From Dyella marensis (lineage in GTDB: Bacteria > Pseudomonadota > Gammaproteobacteria > Xanthomonadales > Rhodanobacteraceae), in contig NZ_FONH01000013.1 of assembly GCF_900112865.1 (NCBI RefSeq), positions 1 to 64,000 of the forward strand: a stretch of 64,000 bases of DNA, in the 5' to 3' direction. Shown here in pieces: positions 55,879-64,000 of the stretch. The position numbers were made by a program, and so were the translations under genes. The notes under the pieces were generated by a model that was not told where the DNA came from, ran no database searches, and saw only the letters and a program-made list of their open reading frames with translations. How positions within the stretch are numbered: the first letter of the stretch is position 1; each line of letters begins with the position of its first letter.

Positions 55879-55971
55879 CCCCCGGCGAAAAGACGCCGTA
55901 AGCCCAAAGCGGCTAGCATCCCCGCCTGACCCGGCCCCTGCGTCCGCCGGACGAGCAGAAGGTCGCGCCAC

Positions 55972-57006
55972 GTGCAGAAGAAAGGCAAAGCCACTTCCTT
56001 CGACATCGCCCACCTGGCGGGTGTCTCCCAGTCGACCGTGTCGCGCGCCCTGCGCGGCAGTCCGCTGGTGAGCGAGGAAACGCGCCTGCGCATCGAGGAG
56101 GCGGCCAGCCAGCTCAAGTACAAGGTCGACAAGAACGCTTCCAACCTGCGCACCCGCCACTCCGGCACGCTGGCCCTGCTTCTGTTCGAGGACCCCACCG
56201 CGGACGACTCGCACATCAACCCGTTCTTCCTGTCGATGCTCGGCTCGATCACCCGCGCCTGCGCCCAGCGCGGCTACGACCTGCTGGTCTCGTTCCAGCA
56301 GCTCTCGCACGACTGGCACGCCGACTACGCCGACACCCGCAAGGCCGACGGCATCCTGCTGCTCGGCTACGGCGACTACCTGGCCTACCGCGACAAGCTG
56401 GAAAAGCTGGTGGCTCAAGGCACGCACTGCGTGCGCTGGGGCGCGGTGCTGCCGGACCAGCCGGATGTCTCGATCGGCTGCGACAACTTCCGCGGCGGCC
56501 AGGACATCACTACCCACCTGCTGGCTCAGGGCTGCCGGCGCATCGCCTTCCTGGGCGACGCCTCCAGCCATTACCCGGAATTCTTCGACCGCTACCGCGG
56601 CTATGCCGACGTGCTGGAGAAATCCGGCCTGGCCGTCGATCCCGCGTTGCAGGTCAACGGCGAAAGCACCGAGCAGTCCGGCTATACCGCGCTGGAAACG
56701 CTGCTGGCGCGCGCTGCGAAGTTCGATGCGATCTTCGCCGCCAGCGACCTGATCGCCATCGGCGCCATGCGCGCGCTGGCCGACCATGGACTGAGCATTC
56801 CGGGCGACGTCGCCGTGGCCGGCTTCGACGACATCCCCATGGCCAGCTTCGTCAACCCGCAGTTGACCACGGTGCGGCAGGACACGCGCCAGGCGGGCGA
56901 GGCACTGGTGGACAACTTGTTGCGCCTGATCCGCGACGAGCCGGCACAGAGCGGGATGCTGCCGGTGAAGCTGGTGGTCAGGAAATCCAGCTTGCGCGGG
57001 CACTGA
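55972..57006 (+). CDS. LacI-family transcriptional regulator
   Basis: A 344-residue LacI/GalR-type regulator. The N-terminal HTH and hinge (FDIAHLAGVSQSTVSRALRG, residues 9-28) precede a periplasmic-binding-protein-like effector domain (about 63-340) with AIFAASDLIAIGAMRALADH and VAVAGFDDIPMASFVNPQLT. The start is a GTG at 55972. It sits convergent with the sugar transporter and three glycosidases at 57.1-64 kb, so a maltodextrin or related alpha-glucoside is the likely effector. No operator could be assigned in the window. Confidence 0.93.
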   Translation: MQKKGKATSFDIAHLAGVSQSTVSRALRGSPLVSEETRLRIEEAASQLKYKVDKNASNLRTRHSGTLALLLFEDPTADDSHINPFFLSMLGSITRACAQRGYDLLVSFQQLSHDWHADYADTRKADGILLLGYGDYLAYRDKLEKLVAQGTHCVRWGAVLPDQPDVSIGCDNFRGGQDITTHLLAQGCRRIAFLGDASSHYPEFFDRYRGYADVLEKSGLAVDPALQVNGESTEQSGYTALETLLARAAKFDAIFAASDLIAIGAMRALADHGLSIPGDVAVAGFDDIPMASFVNPQLTTVRQDTRQAGEALVDNLLRLIRDEPAQSGMLPVKLVVRKSSLRGH

Positions 57007-57019
57007 CCGCACGACCGAC

Positions 57020-57107
57020 GTAGGTTGGGGTGAGCCGCCGGCGAACCCCAACGGACGATTGGCGTCGTCGCAACGTTGGGGTTCGCCGGCGGCTCACCCC
57101 AACCTAC
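57020..57107. repeat. REPIN-like element, family A, copy 5
   Basis: Exactly complementary 33-base arms (57020-57052, 57075-57107), spacer 22 bases. The loop is gcc rather than gca, changed in both arms. It lies between convergent LacI and MFS genes and supplies the TAG stop of the MFS gene (57104-57106, minus strand). Confidence 0.92.
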
Positions 57108-58597
57108 GCCGCTACGCCGCACGCACTTGGCTCGCGCACGCGCAGCACGCACAGCCCGGACACAAACAGGCTCGCCCCGCCCAGCACCAGCGCATAAATC
57201 GGCTGGCCGTGGAAGAACGCCCGCAGCAGCAGCCCCAACACGCTCGCCGCCAGCAACTGCGGAATCACCACGAAAAAATTGAAGATCCCCATATAGACGC
57301 CCATCTTGTGCGCCGGCAGGTTGTCCGACAGCAGCGCATAAGGCAGCGACAGGATCGAGGCCCAGGCGAAGCCCACGCCGACCATCGACAGCAGCAGCCA
57401 GCGCGGGTCGTGGATCAGCAGGAAGGACAAGAAGCCCGCGCCGCCCAGCCATACGTTGACCAGGTGGCTGATGCGGATGCCCCAGCGCCGCACCATCCAG
57501 GGGATCACGATCGCCGCCAGCGCGGCGAAGCCGTTGTAGGCGGCGAACAGCACGCCGACCCAGTTGGCGCCTTCGTTATAGGCGGCCGAATGCGGATCGC
57601 TGCTGCCGTAGTGCACCTGGGTCACGCCCGCCGTGGTGTAGATCCACATCGCGAACAGCGCGAACCACGAGAACAGCTGCACCCAGGCCAGCCGGCGCAT
57701 CGCCTCGGGCATGCCGAACAGGTCGCCCAGCACCTGCGCGGCCGGACCGCGGCTGGCCGTGCGGCCCAGCCACAGCAGCGCCACGCCGAACACGCTCATG
57801 CCGCCGGTCAGCAGGTACAGCTCCTTCTCCAGCCGCATGAATGCCACCACCGCAGTCAGCGCCAGGCCGGCCGCCAGCCACAGCAGGCCCCAGCGCGACG
57901 CGGCGGGGCGATCGACCGCCGTCTCCTCCACCGGCGCGTGGTCGAACGCTGCCAGCGTCTCGGGCGGGTATTCGCGCGTCGAGCACACCGTCCACAGCAC
58001 CGAGCCGAGCAGCACCGCGCCACCGGCATAGAAGGCGTAGCGCACGGTATCCGGGATGCCGCTGACGCCCGGCGCATTGCTCACGCCCAGGCGCTCCAGG
58101 ATCCACGGCAGCGCCGAGGCCACCACCGCGCCCAGGCCGATGAAAAAGCTCTGCATGGCATAGCCCAGCGGCCGCTGGCGCGGCGGCAGCTGGTCGCCGA
58201 CGAAGGCGCGGAACGGCTCCATCGACACATTGATCGAGGCGTCCAGGATCCACAGCAGTCCCGCGGCCACCCATAGCGCGGGCGCATTGGGCATCCACAG
58301 CAGGCCCAGCGTGGCCAGCACCGCGCCGACCAGGAAATACGGACGGCGCCGGCCCAGCCCCGTCCAGGTGCGGTCGGACAGGTAGCCGACGATCGGCTGC
58401 ACGATCAGCCCCGACAGCGGCGCCGCTACCCACAGCATGGGAATGTCGCCGACATCGGCGCCCAGGGTCTGGAAGATGCGGCTGACGTTGGCGTTCTGCA
58501 GCGCGAAGCCGAACTGGATGCCGAGAAAGCCGAAACACATGTTCCAGATCTGCCAGAACGTCAGCGCGGGTTTTCCGTTCGTCCTGCTCAAGGTCAT
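57104..58597 (-). CDS. MFS sugar transporter, probable maltose/maltodextrin importer
   Basis: A 497-residue MFS protein with 12 hydrophobic helices and the SLC45/GPH-like signature SDRTWTGLGRRRPYFLVGAV near residue 75, preceded by FWQIWNMCFGFLGIQFGFAL. This branch includes the MalY-type maltose transporters of Caulobacter and Xanthomonas. Its ATG overlaps the stop codon of the glycosidase upstream (ATGA), so it is the last gene of the glucan operon. The stop is supplied by REPIN copy 5. Maltose as substrate is inferred from family and neighbours. Confidence 0.9.
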   Translation of the reverse strand: MTLSRTNGKPALTFWQIWNMCFGFLGIQFGFALQNANVSRIFQTLGADVGDIPMLWVAAPLSGLIVQPIVGYLSDRTWTGLGRRRPYFLVGAVLATLGLLWMPNAPALWVAAGLLWILDASINVSMEPFRAFVGDQLPPRQRPLGYAMQSFFIGLGAVVASALPWILERLGVSNAPGVSGIPDTVRYAFYAGGAVLLGSVLWTVCSTREYPPETLAAFDHAPVEETAVDRPAASRWGLLWLAAGLALTAVVAFMRLEKELYLLTGGMSVFGVALLWLGRTASRGPAAQVLGDLFGMPEAMRRLAWVQLFSWFALFAMWIYTTAGVTQVHYGSSDPHSAAYNEGANWVGVLFAAYNGFAALAAIVIPWMVRRWGIRISHLVNVWLGGAGFLSFLLIHDPRWLLLSMVGVGFAWASILSLPYALLSDNLPAHKMGVYMGIFNFFVVIPQLLAASVLGLLLRAFFHGQPIYALVLGGASLFVSGLCVLRVREPSACGVAA

Positions 58598-60786
58598 GGG
58601 GCGGTGCTTCCGGGCGCCAGAGGAACGATCAGCATATCGCCGACCTCGGCCCGATTCAGCGGTCCGCCGTCACCGCCCTGCCCGCCGGTGTAATGGGCGA
58701 AGTGGGCCAGGTACGACATGTTGAAGCCCGGCGCCAGCTCCACCTTGCAAGGCTGGCCCTGCCTGGCGGCGAAGCTGCCGCGGGTGGAGCGTTGCCGCCC
58801 CGCGCTGTGCGGCAGCACCAGTACCAGGGATTGCGCCGGCACGCCTTCGCAACTGACGGTGGCGACCTGCACGGCGGCGGTGATGCCGGTGTTGATCGGG
58901 CCGTGGTCGTTGGCGTATTCCAGCGAAAGCTCGAAGCGGCCGCTGGACGGCGCCGTCCACGCACGCGGCCAGGCGCCGCCGATGCGCGCTTCCTCGCCCC
59001 GGCACACCGCGGCGCTGTGCAGCGATTCGATGCCGTGTTCGTCCACCCGGGTCAGGCTGAAGCACTGTTGCGCGGCGGTGCGCTCGATCTGCGCATCGCG
59101 CACGGTGCCGTGCCGCCCGCCATTGACGTAAAGCACCAGCTCGCCATCCGCCTGGATGCGCCAGCGCTTGCCGTCGGCCTTCACCTTGGGCGCATCCGGC
59201 GTGGCGGGGGCGTACAGCGGCGCATCGCGGCGCAGCGGCGGGGCATCGATCTTCACCGCCTTCAGGGCGATCTCGATGCGCTTGCCGTCGCGCCTCTCGC
59301 TGCCGGTCACCAGCAGGTTGCCGTCCAGCGTGGACGGCCGCACCAGCACGATCTCCTGGTCGGCCAGGCTCAGGCTGATGCGCTGCCCGTCGCCGAACAG
59401 CATCGGCACCAGCGCCACCGGCAACTTCGGCGTGACCTTGCCGTCCTCGCCCAGTCCGAACACGCCCTGGATCACCATGTCCAGGTAACCGCCCACCGAC
59501 CACAGCTGCCGCGGCGAATCGACCACCGGCCCGCTGAGCGGACCTTCGTCGACATGCACCGCCTGCGTGGCGAGCTCGAAGTTCTCCATGTTGGAGCCGG
59601 CCAGCGCGGCACCGCGCATCAGCGAGCGCAATTCATGCTCGATGCGCGCCGGATCGTCGACCGCACGCGCCGCGCGCAGCGCATAGGCGCTGACGAAGGG
59701 CCAGATCGCGCGGTTGTGGTAGATCGGCTGGTCCTTGCGCTCCGGCCAGATCACCGGGCTGCCGGCCGCCCAGGTCGGATAAGCCGCCAGCGCCTGGCGC
59801 GCCCGCGCGAGATCGGCCACGCCGCTGGTGATCGCCAGCGACAGGCCGAGCAGGTCGTAGGCTTCGTACGGCGCCGGATGATCCACGCCGCCGATGTAGC
59901 TCATGTACATGCCGCGATCGGCACGCCAGAAGTGCGCATTGATCGCCTGCTTCAGCGCATCGGCCTGCATCTCGTAGGTCGCCGCCGATTCGCCGCGCCG
60001 CGGCGCCAGCTTCGCCGCCAGGCGCAACGCTTCGTAGTGCAGCACGTTGGTCGACAGCGAGAACGATTGCCCGATGAAGGCCACGTTGTTCCTGGTCCAC
60101 TCCGGATAGGTCTGCTCGCGCCAGTCGAGGAACGAAGTCTCCCCGCGGTACAGGCCCACGGAGGCGTCGAAGACGTAGCGCCGCTCCTGCGCCAGCGTGT
60201 CCAGCAACGCGCGCCAGGTCTCGTCGGCAAAAGCTGGGTCGCTGAGCAGATGCCGCGCGCCGAGGAACCACACCACGCGATCCGTGCTGATCGGCCAGCT
60301 GCCGCCGGAACCGGTGTCCTGCATCACGTACAACCCATCCGGCACGCCCGGTGCGCGCACGTCGGAGAGCTTGAAGCGCAGCGAGGCTTTTGCACGCGCC
60401 GGATCCAGTCGCCACAGCGAGAGATCCACCGCATACGAGAGATCGCGCGTCCACACGTAATGCCACTTCTCGCCGGTCTCGAAGCAGGCGCAGGGGATCG
60501 CCTGGCCATGATCGAAGGCGTCGTCGCGGATCGCCTGCACCGAATCCAGCCGCAGATCGTCCTGCGCCATGGCGAACAAGCCGTCGAACAGCGGACTGGC
60601 GGTGTGCGCCGCCAGTTTCTGCTTGCCGATGCGGCGCTCGCCGAAGGGGCCATGCAGCATGTAGCTGCCGTCGGAGGCGGTCGTGACGACCGCCTCCTTG
60701 CCCTGCCATTCCAGCCTGTCGCGCCAGCTGTCCGCCACGCCCGGTCCGGCGGCCATGATCCCGGCCAGGAGTGCCGCCGTCAGCAC
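58594..60786 (-). CDS. Exported six-hairpin glycosidase-like protein (possible 5' frameshift)
   Basis: A 730-residue protein with an (alpha/alpha)6-barrel core (about 40-480; WHYVWTRDLSYAVDLSLWRL near 108, SFLDWREQTYPEWTRN near 218, NRAIWPFVSAYALRAARAV near 368) and C-terminal beta domains. It probably acts on alpha-glucans in the periplasm, given its neighbours. In the visible frame it starts at a GTG (60786) with a hydrophobic but uncharged leader. An upstream ATG at 60818 with AGAGG encodes MTMRNERKVFA, a fitting signal-peptide start, but in the other frame. One missing base near 60786 would join them. The enzyme class is not certain. Confidence 0.82.
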   Translation of the reverse strand: MLTAALLAGIMAAGPGVADSWRDRLEWQGKEAVVTTASDGSYMLHGPFGERRIGKQKLAAHTASPLFDGLFAMAQDDLRLDSVQAIRDDAFDHGQAIPCACFETGEKWHYVWTRDLSYAVDLSLWRLDPARAKASLRFKLSDVRAPGVPDGLYVMQDTGSGGSWPISTDRVVWFLGARHLLSDPAFADETWRALLDTLAQERRYVFDASVGLYRGETSFLDWREQTYPEWTRNNVAFIGQSFSLSTNVLHYEALRLAAKLAPRRGESAATYEMQADALKQAINAHFWRADRGMYMSYIGGVDHPAPYEAYDLLGLSLAITSGVADLARARQALAAYPTWAAGSPVIWPERKDQPIYHNRAIWPFVSAYALRAARAVDDPARIEHELRSLMRGAALAGSNMENFELATQAVHVDEGPLSGPVVDSPRQLWSVGGYLDMVIQGVFGLGEDGKVTPKLPVALVPMLFGDGQRISLSLADQEIVLVRPSTLDGNLLVTGSERRDGKRIEIALKAVKIDAPPLRRDAPLYAPATPDAPKVKADGKRWRIQADGELVLYVNGGRHGTVRDAQIERTAAQQCFSLTRVDEHGIESLHSAAVCRGEEARIGGAWPRAWTAPSSGRFELSLEYANDHGPINTGITAAVQVATVSCEGVPAQSLVLVLPHSAGRQRSTRGSFAARQGQPCKVELAPGFNMSYLAHFAHYTGGQGGDGGPLNRAEVGDMLIVPLAPGSTAP

Positions 60787-60828
60787 GCGAACACCTTGCG
60801 CTCGTTCCGCATCGTCATCTGCCTCTGG

Positions 60829-62886
<2,058 letters not shown>

Positions 62887-62917
62887 TCACGTGAAACCCC
62901 TCCGTCGCGGCATAAAG

Positions 62918-63027
62918 CCCCTCTCCCTCCGGGAGAGGGGTTGGGGTGAGGGTACAGACGGAGTGGGGCGCACCACTCCGCCCGTACCCTCATCCGGCTG
63001 CCGCCACCTTCTCCCGGAGGGAGAAGG
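62918..63027. repeat. Palindromic repeat family C, inverted copy
   Basis: One hairpin (cctctccctccgggagagg) followed by ttggggtgagggt, a gacggagtgg/ccactccgcc-like centre, then ccctcatccggctgccgcca and a second hairpin ttctcccggagggagaa. Compared with 37503-37622 the order of the two ends is reversed. It lies between the GH31 and amylase genes, both minus strand. Confidence 0.85.
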
Positions 63028-63051
63028 ATTTCGCCTTTGATGGCGTTTCGC

Positions 63052-64000
63052 TCATCGCACGGGTGTCAGCGCGATGCGCTCGACCCGCCCCGCCTGCATG
63101 CGCACCCAGGTCACCGGACCGAAGCGGTCGGTGCCGCGCGCCCAGCCCGCGCCATCGCGCGCACGCAGCGCCTCTTCGCTGGCGGCTTCGCCCAAAGGCT
63201 TGCCGTCGCTGCTGACCGCAGCGGCAGCGATGCCATGCATCTTCACCACGTACCAGGCCAAAGCCGGCTTGAAGCGCCCTTCCGGCGCGGCCGTCTCGAA
63301 GCTCACGCCCTGCTGCGTGCGCTGCACGGCCAGCGTCTGCAGGAAGTAGTCGCCATGCTCGTAGCCGTACGTGACGCCATCATCGTCGTAGTACGGGAAG
63401 CTGGTGCGCCGGTCGGCCGGAAACACGTCGACCTCGAGTTCGCGCAGCGCATGCTGCCCCACGTAGTCCTCCGGCGCCTGCATCGGCACGATGGCGCCTT
63501 CGCGCACGAACAACGGAAGATCCGACCAGCGCTTCGCGTCCAGCGCGTAGTGGATCGTCTGGCCGCCGTCGTGGCTTTTGCCGCTGGCGTAATCGACCCA
63601 ACGCCCCGCCGGCAGATAGATGTCCTTCGACGCCTGCCCCGCCTCCACCACCGGCGACACCAGCAGATAGTCGCCGAACATCCAGGCGTCCACGTCCTCG
63701 CGCACCCTGGCATCGTCCGGCCAGTCGAACAGCAGCGGCCGCACCAGGCCCACGCCGGTGGCGCGGCGCTGGTACTCATAGCTGTAGATGTACGGCAGCA
63801 GCGCGTAGCGCAGGCGGATCGCCGCGGTCGCCGCCTTTTCCGCCACCGGCCCGTAGATCCAGGGCTGGCGCTTGATACCCAGCTCGCCATGCACGCGGAA
63901 GATCGGCGTGAACGCGCCGAACTGGATCCAGCGCGCGTAGTTCTCCGGCGTCAAACCGCCGGTGACGGGATCGGCCTGCTTGCTGCTTTTCTGGAAACCG
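63052..64000 (-). CDS. GH31 alpha-glucosidase, C-terminal part (gene runs off window)
   Basis: The last 316 codons of a GH31 enzyme; the frame is open to the window edge, so the 5' part is missing. The sequence has GLTPENYARWIQFGAFTPIF and RVHGE, the usual post-barrel block, then YALLPYIYSYEYQRRATGVG, FGDYLLVSPVVEAG and LPAGRWVDYASG, and a C-terminal beta domain (YYDDDGVTYGYEHGDYF). Catalytic Asp residues would lie upstream. It probably releases glucose or xylose from oligosaccharides; the amylase and maltose-type transporter next door favour alpha-glucosidase. Confidence 0.93.
   Translation of the reverse strand, partial: GFQKSSKQADPVTGGLTPENYARWIQFGAFTPIFRVHGELGIKRQPWIYGPVAEKAATAAIRLRYALLPYIYSYEYQRRATGVGLVRPLLFDWPDDARVREDVDAWMFGDYLLVSPVVEAGQASKDIYLPAGRWVDYASGKSHDGGQTIHYALDAKRWSDLPLFVREGAIVPMQAPEDYVGQHALRELEVDVFPADRRTSFPYYDDDGVTYGYEHGDYFLQTLAVQRTQQGVSFETAAPEGRFKPALAWYVVKMHGIAAAAVSSDGKPLGEAASEEALRARDGAGWARGTDRFGPVTWVRMQAGRVERIALTPVR

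Overview
The window reads as ordinary chromosome of a GC-rich gammaproteobacterium. I place it in the Xanthomonadales/Lysobacterales, probably Rhodanobacteraceae (Rhodanobacter, Dyella, Frateuria or Luteibacter type). Four things support this: the isoaspartate-methyltransferase-like gene next to tolC; the aroQ-accB-accC-prmA-DUF3426-fis-purH string; a CIRCE-controlled groESL; and a hairpin RNA with C-rich loops just after polA that resembles the Xanthomonas sRNA sX13. The placement is inference; no rRNA or tRNA gene is present to confirm it. I saw no prophage, integron, CRISPR array or complete insertion sequence.

Layout. 1-8.9 kb: a CLC chloride channel with CBS domains, a secreted beta-propeller protein, a LysR/methyltransferase pair, two short-chain dehydrogenases, a second LysR and a DUF2333-like membrane protein. 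8.9-11.8 kb: thiC behind a TPP riboswitch, and a TetR regulator divergent from a small gene. 12.3-14.5 kb: a Pcm-like methyltransferase and tolC. 14.5-21.5 kb: envelope/LPS genes (waaA, a lauroyl-type acyltransferase, a VirK/YbjX protein, two glycosyltransferases, an O-antigen ligase, a small zinc-finger protein). 21.6-30.4 kb: a Yip1-type membrane protein, YceI, a RutE-like nitroreductase, an ELM1-family protein, glnE and an LTA-synthase/OpgB-like sulfatase. 30.6-33.3 kb: an Ala-rich exported protein and groES-groEL. 33.4-38.6 kb: cutA, then an accessory stretch (cupin, double-thioredoxin protein, MocR/PdxR regulator, GST, EamA). 38.7-48.9 kb: dsbD-tlpA, aroQ, accB-accC, prmA, a DUF3426 protein, fis, GNAT and purH. 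49-52.8 kb: a BASS transporter, LysR, GST, a half-size EamA protein and a DUF2782 protein. 52.9-55.9 kb: polA and the putative sRNA. 56-64 kb: an alpha-glucan utilisation locus of a LacI regulator, an MFS sugar transporter, a six-hairpin glycosidase, a secreted GH13 amylase and a GH31 alpha-glucosidase that runs off the window.

The most interesting item is a 429-bp cassette lodged exactly between accB and accC (42538-42966). It has 32-bp near-perfect terminal inverted repeats around a gene for an S23/IVP-type four-helix-bundle protein. The left repeat supplies that gene's own likely ribosome binding site and GTG start, and the right repeat ends at the base before the accC start codon. The arrangement resembles the intervening sequences of 23S rRNA that carry the same protein family, but here it sits inside an essential mRNA. 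A second strong signal is a family of five paired GTAG-type REP hairpins (REPIN-like). All five lie between convergent genes, and four of them donate TAG stop codons to flanking genes. Two further palindromic repeat families occur between head-to-tail genes.
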